Assembly: GCF_015207735.1 (NCBI RefSeq)
Contig: NZ_JADEWG010000049.1
Span: forward strand, 1 to 42,966
DNA length: 42,966 nt
DNA from: [Phormidium] sp. LEGE 05292
GTDB lineage: Bacteria; Cyanobacteriota; Cyanobacteriia; Cyanobacteriales; Aerosakkonemataceae
Direction: 5' to 3'
Shown here: in pieces, positions 1 through 7,960 of the stretch
How the letters are laid out: each line of letters opens with the position of its first letter
Position numbering within the stretch: position 1 is the stretch's first letter
Position numbers and translations under genes: made by a program
Notes under the pieces: model-generated
The model's database searches: none
Seen by the model: the letters and a program-made list of their open reading frames with translations, nothing else
What the model was told of the DNA's origin: nothing

Positions 1-85
1 CTCCCCATCTCCCCACCTCCCCATCTGCCTTTCCAGTCGGAATACTAAAATAAGTCAAATTCACTTTGTAGATTGAGGACTAAGA

Positions 86-886
86 GTGAAACAATTTTTT
101 AAACAGCTAACCAAAGATACCTTAGCTGCCGTAAATTCCTATTCAACTCGGTTGACTAACAAGAAGGAAGTTGAATTATTAGTACATAAATTACGACCGA
201 TATCCTCAGATAAGAAATTGATTCGTTTGGGGCCTAAGGGAGATGGGGGGTATCTGATTCCAGATGATCTTACAGGAATTAAAGCTTGCTTTTCCCCTGG
301 TGTTTCCGACATATCTGGTTTTGAGAAGGATTGTGCAGATCTGGGAATGAGTGTATTCTTGGCTGATAAATCTGTAAAACAGCCAGCGGAGTTCCATGAA
401 CGCTTTCACTTCACAAAAAAACATATAGGTATTACGACCAACGATGAATTTATGACTATTGATGATTGGGTAACAACATCTCTTCCCGAATCGCAGGAGG
501 ATTTGTTACTACAAATTGATATCGAAGGATATGAATATGAAACATTTATCAGTGCATCGAATCTACTAATGAGTCGTTTTAGGATTATCGTTGCTGAATT
601 TCATGACCTTCACGTACTCTGGAGTAAACCGTTTTTTCGCTTAGCTTCACATACATTTGAAAAAATTCTTCAGACACACACTTGTGTACATATCCACCCT
701 AATAATTGTTGTGCTTCTGTTACTATACAAGGGTTAGAAATTCCCAGAGTAGCAGAGTTTACTTTCTTGCGGAACGATCGGGTGAAAAATCCATCATTTA
801 CTACTGTTTTTCCTCATCCTTTGGATGATGATAACCAGGCTAATAAGCCTCATCTTCCGTTACCAAAGTGGTGGTACAATCCCTAG
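86..886 (+). CDS. FkbM-family methyltransferase
   Basis: This 266-residue protein is probably a SAM-dependent methyltransferase of the FkbM type, a family that O-methylates sugars or other small molecules, often for surface polysaccharides. The C-terminal half carries the family hallmark LLQIDIEGYE (residues 141-150), and LGPKGDGGYLIPDD near residue 48 resembles the start of the fold. No signal peptide or membrane segment is seen, so it should be cytoplasmic. The start is a GTG with GAGG eight bases upstream. It lies near the window edge; the sequence before it is only a CCCCATCTCC-like low-complexity stretch, so no operon partner can be judged. The neighbouring fra genes are convergent. The family call is fairly secure; the substrate is unknown. 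Confidence 0.75.
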   Translation: MKQFFKQLTKDTLAAVNSYSTRLTNKKEVELLVHKLRPISSDKKLIRLGPKGDGGYLIPDDLTGIKACFSPGVSDISGFEKDCADLGMSVFLADKSVKQPAEFHERFHFTKKHIGITTNDEFMTIDDWVTTSLPESQEDLLLQIDIEGYEYETFISASNLLMSRFRIIVAEFHDLHVLWSKPFFRLASHTFEKILQTHTCVHIHPNNCCASVTIQGLEIPRVAEFTFLRNDRVKNPSFTTVFPHPLDDDNQANKPHLPLPKWWYNP

Positions 887-910
887 AAATGCAATTATTG
901 AGAATGTTAA

Positions 911-1726
911 TTAAAATTGTCGTCGGGAGAAGATTACTGTGGCGATCGCTAACAGCAATACAATATAAACTATGCCATAAAGAAAGTTGAGGAATAAAGT
1001 TTGACTATTGGGTAGTAAAGTCAAACCATAAATTGCTTGATTTTTTAAATCTAACCGGGACAAATCTGGCAATATTAAGTATATTCCTTGTGTCACCATT
1101 TCCAGGGTCGGGTTTTTGGCTAAATTGCCTAATTTAACTATATCTGGGCTGAGATGTCCCATTAAATAAACAGCAAAAGTTAATAAAGTAGCTATTAAAG
1201 AACTAGTAAATACCCCCAAAACAATGGCTACGGCTGTAATTAAAGATAATTCTAACCAAAGGAAAAAAACTGCTGTCAGAATACTCAAAAATGAAAAGCT
1301 GGATTGAGTAAATAACAGCGATAACAAATAAATTGCTGACATGGAAATCAACAATGCAGCTAAAATGGCTGATAACCCAAGATGTTCTCCGACAATAAAT
1401 TCTGCTGGACTAACAGGCTTGGAGATTAATACTAAAACTGTGCGTTTTTCAATTTCTTTATTTACTAACCCAGTGCCTATAAAAATCGCCACAATTAAAC
1501 CAATAATTCCCATAGCTGCTAAACCAATGTCTAAGAGAATCTTATCTTGTGCGCCAGCAGCGACTAGGGGTAAAAATCCGGCACTTCCAATTAATATAAT
1601 TGCAAATAAGCCAACTAAATAGAGTACGCGATCGCGAATTATTTCGCGGAATACATGAGAAGCAATTACCAAAATTCTGCCCAGAATACTATCAAATTTT
1701 GTCGGTTTATTTTCGTCTATATTCAT
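911..1726 (-). CDS. fraE: FraE-like ABC-2 permease (septal-junction operon)
   Basis: A 271-residue integral membrane protein with about six hydrophobic segments and the ABC-2 permease signature region NKEIEKRTVLVLISKPVS (from about residue 88), as in NosY-like permeases. It is the last gene of a three-gene minus-strand operon and overlaps the gene before it by four bases (ATGA). In Anabaena, fraC-fraD-fraE has exactly this order and these protein types and sizes, and FraE is needed for filament integrity and cell-cell exchange; that is family knowledge. The name rests on synteny plus topology rather than on a distinctive motif. No ATPase subunit lies next to it, which also fits FraE. If not FraE, it is a generic ABC-2 permease. 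Confidence 0.75.
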   Translation of the reverse strand: MNIDENKPTKFDSILGRILVIASHVFREIIRDRVLYLVGLFAIILIGSAGFLPLVAAGAQDKILLDIGLAAMGIIGLIVAIFIGTGLVNKEIEKRTVLVLISKPVSPAEFIVGEHLGLSAILAALLISMSAIYLLSLLFTQSSFSFLSILTAVFFLWLELSLITAVAIVLGVFTSSLIATLLTFAVYLMGHLSPDIVKLGNLAKNPTLEMVTQGIYLILPDLSRLDLKNQAIYGLTLLPNSQTLFLNFLYGIVYIVLLLAIATVIFSRRQF

Positions 1727-2775
1727 AATTTTGGAGAATTTTTAAGCTGATTTTGTTCGATGATTTGTTTGGTAACAGATTGGCATTCAATCTTAGCAAC
1801 TTTTACAGGTTTTGCTGTAATTATTACCTGTGGTGTCGTTGCTACCCTAGCATTATTATTTTTCCTCTCTCGCCTCAACTTAGCTTTAACTGGGGTAGGT
1901 TGTCGAGTCACTGCGTTAACTTGACAGACCTTTTTTAGGAAATAACCTTGAGGATTATAACTAGGCCCTTGCCATTCTGCTATCATCAACAAATTATATC
2001 CTGTTTTTTGAGCTGTAATTTCTGTGCGAAAATTCCATAAGTGCTTTTCTGCAACACCAGAAATCTCTTTCTTTGCTTCGGTTAGCAGTTTTTCTCGTTG
2101 ATTGGTATTCTTTAACCAACTCTCAACTACTACCCAAAGTTTACCATCTATTTGTATTTTTAATTGTCGTTCCATTGCATTAAAAACTCTCTCACCTCCA
2201 CTAATAGGACGAGAAAAAGGTTGAATTTTCACAATGAAATCACTCTGGCTTAAATTATCAGCTAAAAGGCTAGGATATTGCAATACCCAATCTTGAATAA
2301 TTAAACTAAATTGTATCCAACAACTAATAATTAAGTGGCTTAAAATCCAAATTAACAGTTTGAAACGTTGTTCATTTACTAGATTTTTAATTTTCTTTTG
2401 CACGGCAAAGAATTCTGGCCACGCGGCAAAAATTGCTGATAATGCAGGCCAAATCATCCAAATAAATGGGGCAATATCTAGCCACCAACTAGCCACAAAT
2501 AAACAAACTAATTCTACCCAAATCCAAGTACTTAAAGAAAATCCCTGAACAATTATAGGGTTTTCTAAGGAGAACCAACCAACACCGAAAATAACCGCTA
2601 GACATCCTAAGCTAGAGAAGATATTCTGTAATCTTAAATTATCACATCCTAACCCAACTAAAAATGAAATTACCCAGAAAAAAATGCTTATTAAGATTAC
2701 TGTTTGCCAGCTAAAAATACGAGGTGGTTTAATTAAATTAATTAGCCACGCAAAGCTTTGGAGCAACTTAGTCAT
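1723..2775 (-). CDS. fraD: FraD-like septal membrane protein
   Basis: This 350-residue protein has an N-terminal half with about five membrane segments, including ISIFFWVISFLVGLG, a Trp-rich hydrophobic stretch near residues 85-115, and LLIWILSHLIISCWIQ. A long, polar C-terminal half follows (about residues 165-350), ending in a basic, Asn-rich tail. This layout and length match FraD, which in Anabaena has five membrane helices and a periplasmic part and forms the plug of septal junctions. It sits between the fraC-like and fraE-like genes, 22 bases after the first and overlapping the second by four bases, so all three are probably co-transcribed. No catalytic motif is visible. The call depends mainly on gene order, size and topology. 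Confidence 0.75.
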   Translation of the reverse strand: MTKLLQSFAWLINLIKPPRIFSWQTVILISIFFWVISFLVGLGCDNLRLQNIFSSLGCLAVIFGVGWFSLENPIIVQGFSLSTWIWVELVCLFVASWWLDIAPFIWMIWPALSAIFAAWPEFFAVQKKIKNLVNEQRFKLLIWILSHLIISCWIQFSLIIQDWVLQYPSLLADNLSQSDFIVKIQPFSRPISGGERVFNAMERQLKIQIDGKLWVVVESWLKNTNQREKLLTEAKKEISGVAEKHLWNFRTEITAQKTGYNLLMIAEWQGPSYNPQGYFLKKVCQVNAVTRQPTPVKAKLRRERKNNNARVATTPQVIITAKPVKVAKIECQSVTKQIIEQNQLKNSPKL

Positions 2776-2797
2776 TGGTAAATTATGGTAGTTGAAT

Positions 2798-3364
2798 TCA
2801 TGTTACTATTAGAATTAAAGCAGAAATGAAAATATTACTACTAAAATTAGCCCAAAATGTAGCTTTGAATTTAATTTTATTTAATTGGCTTTCTCGATAT
2901 TTTTGGAAACGACTCTTTTTATTTTCTGTTGCTTCAGGTTCCTTGCTACTAATTAAGTGCTTAATTTCTAGCTCTTGAGCCGCAATAAAGTTTAATAAAA
3001 AATCTAAACCAATTAATTCTATTATTAAAGCAATTAATATTATACAAATTCTAGCTAATAAAAAATAAAACCCATTTTGGAAATCAGAGAAGAGATTCGG
3101 AGAGATAAACCGAGCATAAAATACATAACGAATTAATTGTATTTGTAAAGTTTTTAGGGGAATGGATTGAATCAAGAAAAAGCATAACCAGCAAATAAAT
3201 GTTGATAACAGATTTAGGATTGCTGAATATTCTGTGGCAGTTTTGCGACTAATATTTAAAATTCTTTGTAAAACTACACTTTCTATAGCAATTGATATGA
3301 GGAGCAGTAAACTTTGAAACACAACTGCTCGTAAAGGTAACACTAACCATAAATCTTCTATCAT
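2798..3364 (-). CDS. fraC: FraC-like septal membrane protein
   Basis: A 188-residue protein with at least three strongly hydrophobic segments: LRAVVFQSLLLLISIAIES near the N-terminus, LLSTFICWLCFFLIQSIP, and ARICIILIALIIELIGLDF. A basic stretch (KKSRFQKYRESQLNKIKFK) precedes a last hydrophobic tail. Anabaena FraC is a membrane protein of about 180 residues and is the first gene of the fraCDE operon, as here. FraC and FraD localise to the septa between cells and are needed for long filaments and molecular exchange. The ATG start opens the operon; its promoter must lie in the 104-base gap shared with the divergent CobO-like gene. The name is inferred from operon context and topology. Confidence 0.75.
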   Translation of the reverse strand: MIEDLWLVLPLRAVVFQSLLLLISIAIESVVLQRILNISRKTATEYSAILNLLSTFICWLCFFLIQSIPLKTLQIQLIRYVFYARFISPNLFSDFQNGFYFLLARICIILIALIIELIGLDFLLNFIAAQELEIKHLISSKEPEATENKKSRFQKYRESQLNKIKFKATFWANFSSNIFISALILIVT

Positions 3365-3468
3365 TATGATGATACGGAAAATAATAATTGTCGATCGAAC
3401 AACCGATGACTCACGACTATTAACGATATATTAAATATCTGCAACAACAGCGACGAGAATCAAGCAAA

Positions 3469-4602
3469 ATGACGAGAGTAGGAATAGGTATTCGCACAGC
3501 GCAGATGCGTTCGGAACGAATTACGGGACAAATCCATGTTTACGATGGTGCGGGAAAAGGTAAGTCTAGAGCAGCTTTAGGCGTAGTTTTGCGTTCAATT
3601 GGCTTAGGAATTAACTCCGGGGCGCAAAATCGGGTGTTGCTGCTGCGGTTTCTCAAAGGCCCCGGACGACAGTATGATGAAGACGGAGCTATAGCGGCTT
3701 TACAGCAAGGTTTTCCCCATTTGATTGACCAAGTTCGCACAGGGAGAGCGGAGTATTTTGCCAAAGAGGAGATTACTCGCTTTGACAGAATGGAGGCGCA
3801 AAGGGGATGGGATGTTGCTAAAGGGGCGATCGCATCTGGTTTATATTCTGTCATTGTTTTGGATGAACTGAATCCAGTGCTAGATTTAGGTTTGCTCAAA
3901 GTAGAGGAAGTAATCCATACATTAAAGAATAAACCAGAGGAAGTGGAAATCATTGCCACTGGGAGAGCTGCACCCCAAGCACTGCTAGATATCGCTGATT
4001 TACATTCGGAAATGAAACCTCACGATCACCCAATGTCTCTGGAAAAAGGGCTAGAGGGAATTGAAATTTATACAGGTGCGGGTAAAGGAAAATCTACCAG
4101 TGCATTAGGTAAAGCTTTACAAGCTATCGGTAGGGGAATCAGTCAAGATAAGTCTCACCGAGTATTAATTATGCAGTGGCTTAAAGGTGGGAGTGGTTAT
4201 ACTGAAGATGCTGCGATCGCTGCTTTACAACAAAGTTATCCTTCTCTGGTGGATCATCATCGTTGTGGTGGAGATGCGATCGTCTGGCGCGGACAACAAC
4301 GAGAAATAGATTATGTAGAAGCAGAAAGAGGGTGGGAAATTGCGCGAAGTGCGATCGCATCTGGACTCTACAAAACGATCATTCTCGACGAACTTAATCC
4401 CACAGTTGACTTAGAATTATTACCTCAAGAACCGATCGTTCAAGCATTACTAAGAAAACCTCGTGATACAGAAATTATTATCACAGGTCGATGCCTCAAT
4501 CCTCCCGCATATTTCGATCTTGCTAGCGTTCACTCCGAAATGATTTGTCATAAACATTATGCCGATCGAGGCGTAGAACTCAAGCGAGGAGTAGATTTTT
4601 AG
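3469..4602 (+). CDS. Tandem-duplicated CobO/BtuR-like P-loop protein
   Basis: A 377-residue cytoplasmic protein built of two homologous halves of about 175 residues. Each half has a Walker A loop (GAGKGKS at 27-33; GAGKGKST at 203-210), a Walker-B-like LDELNP (131-136 and 307-312) and a TGR motif (164-166 and 339-341), the signature set of ATP:cob(I)alamin adenosyltransferases of the CobO/BtuR/CobA family. Normal family members are single-domain proteins of about 200 residues, so this is an internal duplication. The halves have diverged: the loop motif is GKGKSRAA in the first and GKGKSTSA in the second. Both keep the nucleotide-binding residues. It may adenosylate cobalamin precursors, but no cobalamin gene or riboswitch lies nearby, so the function stays provisional. 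Confidence 0.75.
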   Translation: MTRVGIGIRTAQMRSERITGQIHVYDGAGKGKSRAALGVVLRSIGLGINSGAQNRVLLLRFLKGPGRQYDEDGAIAALQQGFPHLIDQVRTGRAEYFAKEEITRFDRMEAQRGWDVAKGAIASGLYSVIVLDELNPVLDLGLLKVEEVIHTLKNKPEEVEIIATGRAAPQALLDIADLHSEMKPHDHPMSLEKGLEGIEIYTGAGKGKSTSALGKALQAIGRGISQDKSHRVLIMQWLKGGSGYTEDAAIAALQQSYPSLVDHHRCGGDAIVWRGQQREIDYVEAERGWEIARSAIASGLYKTIILDELNPTVDLELLPQEPIVQALLRKPRDTEIIITGRCLNPPAYFDLASVHSEMICHKHYADRGVELKRGVDF

Positions 4603-4636
4603 GACAAGGGGACAAGGGGACAAGGGGACAAGGAGA
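4603..4636 (+). repeat. Short tandem repeat GGGGACAA
   Basis: Immediately after the CobO-like stop codon an 8-base unit GGGGACAA (GACAAGGG) is repeated about four times. Such short tandemly repeated sequences are typical of filamentous cyanobacterial intergenic DNA. CCCCAATCCCCAGTCCCC-type sequence follows at about 4688-4706. The gap separates convergent genes and shows no clean terminator hairpin. Confidence 0.8.
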
Positions 4637-4710
4637 GCAGGAAAACTCCTTAACTCAAAACTCTCTCACTCAAAACTTTCTTCCCACTCCCCAATCCCCA
4701 GTCCCCATAC

Positions 4711-5517
4711 TTAACTTTCTAACTTTCTCCTTTGTCCTTTGAGCATCAAAGCAAAACTACCCAAGCCAAATGCTAACAAAGTGTTAGCTGTACCAGGTTC
4801 GGGAATAGCAATAGCAGAAGTAGGTTTAATTGACTCAACAAGAACTACCAAATCTTGGAAATCGCTATCAGAATTCCCTGGAATACTCCGCAGTAAATCT
4901 TCAAAAGCAATGATGAATTCATTATCTGTAAAAACTCCAGGTTGTCTACCTTGAATTTGCAGAGTTGTTTGATTGTTTCCTTGGTAAATTACAGCTTGTT
5001 GAGAACCATTTGGATTGCGGCTATTTTGAGTGTAAAATGTTTCTTGTTCAGTTTCTATATAAAACCCAAAAACATTACCAAAACCAGTATATGTTGTAAT
5101 GCTAGGAGATGGTGCATTTCCTGGCGGAAAACCAATAGTAGAAATAGTTACATTGCCATTCCCTAAAAAGTTTACAGTTGCACCATCTGAAACATCGTTG
5201 CTTCCACCAAATAATTGAGCTTTGACACCGCTTTGATTGTAAATACCAAACTTGCTGATAGAAGCCTTGCTAGTTAGTTCAAACATGAAAGTGGCAACAG
5301 AACCACTACTGGCAGTGTTCGTAAACAGATCGAAACCTGTTTGAGCGTTTACTGTATCAATTTTGGGGCCATCTACTGTAATAGCGTCCAAAAGTTCTTG
5401 TAAGGACTTTTCCTCAGAAGACGGGCCAAAAGAAACTGCTGTTGCTACTTCGCCAGAACCGAATACTGTACCCAAGGCTAGCAGTCCTACTGTAGTAAAG
5501 GTGAAAAACCTGCTCAT
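4711..5517 (-). CDS. Secreted PEP-CTERM protein with DUF4114-like region
   Basis: This 268-residue protein begins with a Sec-type signal peptide (TTVGLLALGTVFGSG, cleavage probably near residue 27). It ends with a PEP-CTERM sorting signal: IPEPGTANTL at residues 238-247, a hydrophobic helix LLAFGLGSFALML, and the basic tail KGQRRKLES. PEP-CTERM proteins are exported and processed by exosortase, often as parts of exopolysaccharide or sheath. The stretch DNEFIIAFEDLLRS ... GNSDSDFQDLVVLVE (about 198-228) matches the end of DUF4114, an acidic, possibly calcium-binding domain. The body is rich in Gly, Ser, Thr and Asn, as expected for a surface protein. The exosortase gene is not in the window. 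The substrate or partner is unknown. Confidence 0.85.
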   Translation of the reverse strand: MSRFFTFTTVGLLALGTVFGSGEVATAVSFGPSSEEKSLQELLDAITVDGPKIDTVNAQTGFDLFTNTASSGSVATFMFELTSKASISKFGIYNQSGVKAQLFGGSNDVSDGATVNFLGNGNVTISTIGFPPGNAPSPSITTYTGFGNVFGFYIETEQETFYTQNSRNPNGSQQAVIYQGNNQTTLQIQGRQPGVFTDNEFIIAFEDLLRSIPGNSDSDFQDLVVLVESIKPTSAIAIPEPGTANTLLAFGLGSFALMLKGQRRKLES

Positions 5518-5924
5518 AAATTCCTTTGCTTGTTTAATTATGGTTTATCAGCTAAAAACTGGGAACCTCTACTAAAATTTCGGCAGAGTAAGTTCCGCAC
5601 ACACTATAAGAGATTCAAAACACAACCGTTTTGTTTCGGATTTTTTTAACCCTGTTTTTACTGAATTGTTACCTGTTGCATATAATCTAGAGTCAGCTTG
5701 CTTCAGTGTAAATACGTAGTTTTAGCACAATCTCCCAGGCTTGGAGTTAGGCCATCCGTGTAATTGACTGCTTTCTTTGGGGTGCAACTTTACTATACTA
5801 TTTATTCAAAAAATTTTATTATTCTAGAGCAGATTTATAAAGATGAGGTCAACGGGTAAACATAAGTTTTCTCAACGAATGTAATTTATAATACAAAAAT
5901 ATACTGAAAGTAAAATTGTTAACG
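5518..5924. other. Intergenic region between divergent genes
   Basis: About 400 AT-rich bases separate the divergent PEP-CTERM and Ap4A phosphorylase genes, so both promoters should lie here. A T-rich run follows CCGTTTTGTTTCGG near 5628-5647. I see no protein-coding frame, RNA gene or strong inverted repeat, and no promoter good enough to place. Confidence 0.5.
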
Positions 5925-6833
5925 ATGACGGAAGCAAAACCAATGCAGGAGTCTAGTATTTTGTGGAGACGCTTGGTTGAACAGACTGAGTATGCTCTCA
6001 AGTGCGGTGCATTGCAAAGTATTCCCACTAGTTATGAGTTTGTCGAACAAGGGAGAGTTCGGTTTTTGGTGCGAATTTTAGCTAATTTGGTACGGAAAGA
6101 TGCTGCTAAATCGCCTGCGAAAAAGGATAAAGACTTTAATCCTTTTTTACCTTATGAGGAAGATTTATTTGTGGCAGATATTTCCGATTCTCATGTATGT
6201 TTGCTGAATAAGTTTAATGTTGTGGAGCATCATTTGTTAATAGTTACTCGCGCTTTTGCTGAGCAGGAAAGCTGGTTAGATTGGGCAGATTTTCAGGCGA
6301 TGTGGTTAACTTTAGCAGAAATTGATGGTTTGGCTTTTTATAATTCTGGGGCAATAGCAGGAGCTAGTCAACGACACAAGCATTTGCAGTTAGTTCCTTT
6401 GCCTTTGGTTGATGATGGAGAGGAAATGCCGATCGCACCTTTGCTGAAAACTGCTAAATTCGAGGCAGGTATAGGGAAAATTCCCGATTTACCCTTTGTT
6501 CATGCCATAGCTAAATTCGATCCTAGTTGGATTAACTCGCCAGATGTTGCGGCAGAAATGACGCTCAAATGTTATTTTAATTTGCAGAAAGCTGTGGGTT
6601 TATTAAATGATTGTGAAAAAATTGGCGATCGCCCCAATGGTGCTTACAATTTATTAGCAACTAGAGAATGGATGATGATCGTACCGCGATCGCAAGAATT
6701 TTTTCAAGGCATTTCGATTAATTCTTTAGGTTTCGCAGGCGCTTTATTAGTTCGCAATCAAGAACAAAAACAATTGCTTCTGGACACTGGCCCTTTAAAC
6801 ATTTTGACAGCAGTTGCTCAACCTTGGAATTAA
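5925..6833 (+). CDS. ATP adenylyltransferase (Ap4A phosphorylase)
   Basis: A 302-residue cytoplasmic enzyme of the HIT-like APA1/APA2 family, which splits diadenosine tetraphosphate (Ap4A) with phosphate to give ATP and ADP, or runs the reverse reaction from ADP and ATP or adenylyl sulfate. The catalytic region is GASQRHKHLQLVPLP, about residues 146-160, with the H-x-H-x-Q-x nucleotide-transfer motif. ADISDSHVCLLNKFNVVEHHLLIVT is also typical of the family. Length fits the usual 290-330 residues. I chose the ATG at 5925; an in-frame TTG at 5916 would add three residues and has a GAAAG nearby, so the exact start is uncertain. No operon partner is evident. Confidence 0.85.
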   Translation: MTEAKPMQESSILWRRLVEQTEYALKCGALQSIPTSYEFVEQGRVRFLVRILANLVRKDAAKSPAKKDKDFNPFLPYEEDLFVADISDSHVCLLNKFNVVEHHLLIVTRAFAEQESWLDWADFQAMWLTLAEIDGLAFYNSGAIAGASQRHKHLQLVPLPLVDDGEEMPIAPLLKTAKFEAGIGKIPDLPFVHAIAKFDPSWINSPDVAAEMTLKCYFNLQKAVGLLNDCEKIGDRPNGAYNLLATREWMMIVPRSQEFFQGISINSLGFAGALLVRNQEQKQLLLDTGPLNILTAVAQPWN

Positions 6834-7038
6834 GGAAAGTTTTGAGTTTGTAGGGGCGGGTGAGAGCAGATAATTTTGTAATCACAGCAGACTAATTAAC
6901 AACAAAACACGCCCTTACTCTTCTGCTCAGAGAACTCCCTTCGGTGATGTTAGTTACGGAATTTATTTAGAATGGGTTGCAATATTTAATTTGTGAAAAC
7001 AATTATTACATATTGAAAGTTTAAAAGATAGGAGTACG

Positions 7039-7314
7039 ATGCTAAAAGGTAAAATGTATTGCTTTCGAGCAGAATGGAAAAGTTCTAAAAACTTCGATCG
7101 ACAGAACCTTCCAGATTGGTTGTGTTTAGATGCTGATTGGCAAGGGTTTAAAATTGCCACAATTCCAGAGGTAGCAGATGTTGCAGAAATTTTGGGAATT
7201 TTGCAAATTAATGACAGTCCAGATCGATGGATCTCTCACTTAGAAAGTTTGGGTTTAAAAGGTGTTACCCAAGTTTGCTGTGAGGAGATGTTCGAGGATA
7301 AAGGATACACTTAA
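7039..7314 (+). CDS. Conserved-looking small hypothetical protein
   Basis: A 91-residue acidic protein that I do not recognise. The ATG start has a good ribosome-binding site (TAGGAG, 5-6 bases upstream), and codon use resembles that of the neighbours, so it is probably real. Visible features are an N-terminal FRAEWKSSKNFDRQNLPDWL, a helical middle (VADVAEILGILQINDSP) and two adjacent cysteines near the C-terminus (QVCCEEMFED). No signal peptide or membrane segment is seen. It stands alone, about 200 bases after the Ap4A phosphorylase, with a GTAGGGGCG ... CGCCCTTAC imperfect inverted repeat between them. No function is proposed. Confidence 0.65.
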   Translation: MLKGKMYCFRAEWKSSKNFDRQNLPDWLCLDADWQGFKIATIPEVADVAEILGILQINDSPDRWISHLESLGLKGVTQVCCEEMFEDKGYT

Positions 7315-7415
7315 TTTATCTGTTGCTCTGTCCAGGCGATCGCACTCAAATGCGATTCCTCATGGTTTTTAATGGGTAAATTTCTGGTTAAGGGTGAGTA
7401 ATTTTTGGATAATTT

Positions 7416-7505
7416 TTATACCCTACCACTCATTTGGTTTTCGCTCCATACTACGTAGGCGATCGCTAAAGTCATCGGCCCAAAAATCATTAAAATGGTC
7501 AGCAT
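7416..7505 (-). CDS. Possible 29-residue membrane microprotein
   Basis: A short ATG-to-TAA frame encodes 29 residues: MLTILMIFGPMTLAIAYVVW then a polar tail SENQMSGRV. This is the layout of a single-helix thylakoid or plasma-membrane subunit such as PetN or PsaM, but it matches none that I can recall. The ribosome-binding site is weak (TAGAG, about 6 bases before the ATG). A HIP1 octamer lies inside the frame. It is downstream of, and on the same strand as, the tmRNA-like element. It could be a chance frame; only conservation would settle it. Confidence 0.35.
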   Translation of the reverse strand: MLTILMIFGPMTLAIAYVVWSENQMSGRV

Positions 7506-7672
7506 AATTCACTCTACTTAATAATAGTTTTTCTGTTGAAGTAGCTTAAGATAATTCTACCCTTACCAAGCCTTTTCTAGCTGTGTGCTAGAAAACATTT
7601 GACAGCAAATTAAGGTGTATATCAGCAAGTGCATTTTTAATCTGAATAATCAGCTCTGACATCAATAAAAAA

Positions 7673-7728
7673 GGGTTCTGAGCAGAGTCGAACTGCTTTC
7701 GCTAAATTTTCAAAACCGTTACAGACCC
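7673..7728 (-). ncRNA. tmRNA-like remnant or mini tRNA-like RNA
   Basis: Read on the minus strand, 56 bases resemble the two ends of cyanobacterial tmRNA joined together. The 5' part is GGGTCTGTAACGGTTTTG followed by GCGAAAGC, matching the tmRNA 5' end (GGG-C-G-AA-GGTTT-GA ... GCGAAAGC) without gaps, as I remember the Synechocystis sequence. The 3' part is a perfect T-arm, AGCAG-TTCGACT-CTGCT, then CAGAACC, which pairs with GGGTCTG at six of seven positions. The tag-coding and pseudoknot domains are absent. The third acceptor pair is G-A instead of the G-U that marks alanine tRNAs, the discriminator is C, and no CCA is encoded. A GATAAT box sits seven bases upstream and TTTTTT follows, so a short RNA could still be made. 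More likely a deletion remnant than a working tmRNA. Confidence 0.45.
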
Positions 7729-7735
7729 AGTAATT

Positions 7736-7741
7736 ATTATC
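7736..7741 (-). promoter_or_regulatory. Possible -10 box for the tmRNA-like element
   Basis: GATAAT on the minus strand, seven bases before the first G of the tmRNA-like element. No convincing -35 hexamer is found 16-18 bases further upstream, so it is weak evidence of transcription. Confidence 0.25.
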
Positions 7742-7960
7742 TCTTTTATCAAAAATTTAGGTAGTGAGGAATACCCTACCTAGTTTAGTATGGTTTTTAC
7801 ACCATTGATTTGTCAAAATAGTAACTGACGGAAAATGTGGAGACTTCTACTATTATTTTACGGTTCTCACCATAAACAATTATTGTTAGTTGGGACATCA
7901 TAAAAATGTAAATCAAACCGCTAAACAAACAATAGCTAAGGAAAACAAGGAGACGCAGTT

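Larger units (their letters stand above)
7315..7960. other. 646-base gap with small RNA-like and microprotein candidates
   Basis: This long gap upstream of hspA contains a HIP1 site, a possible 29-residue minus-strand ORF (7416-7505), and a minus-strand tmRNA-like element (7673-7728). A short inverted repeat GGTAG ... CTACC lies at about 7760-7780. The hspA promoter should be in the last 150 bases; no CIRCE-type operator (TTAGCACTC-N9-GAGTGCTAA) is visible. Confidence 0.5.

Noticed and set aside
3365-3468. Cobalamin riboswitch before the CobO-like gene
   Set aside because: The 104-base gap is too short and lacks the conserved B12-box core.
3540-3959. 139-residue minus-strand frame inside the CobO-like gene
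   Set aside because: Antisense shadow of a clear coding gene with P-loop motifs; Ser/Pro-rich composition is typical of such shadows.
7673-7728. Ordinary tRNA gene reading of the tmRNA-like element
   Set aside because: There is a T-arm and acceptor stem but no anticodon arm or normal D-arm; the 56-nt length is too short for a tRNA.
7861-7960. CIRCE operator upstream of hspA
   Set aside because: No TTAGCACTC-N9-GAGTGCTAA inverted repeat; only a short ACAATTATTGT-like palindrome is visible.
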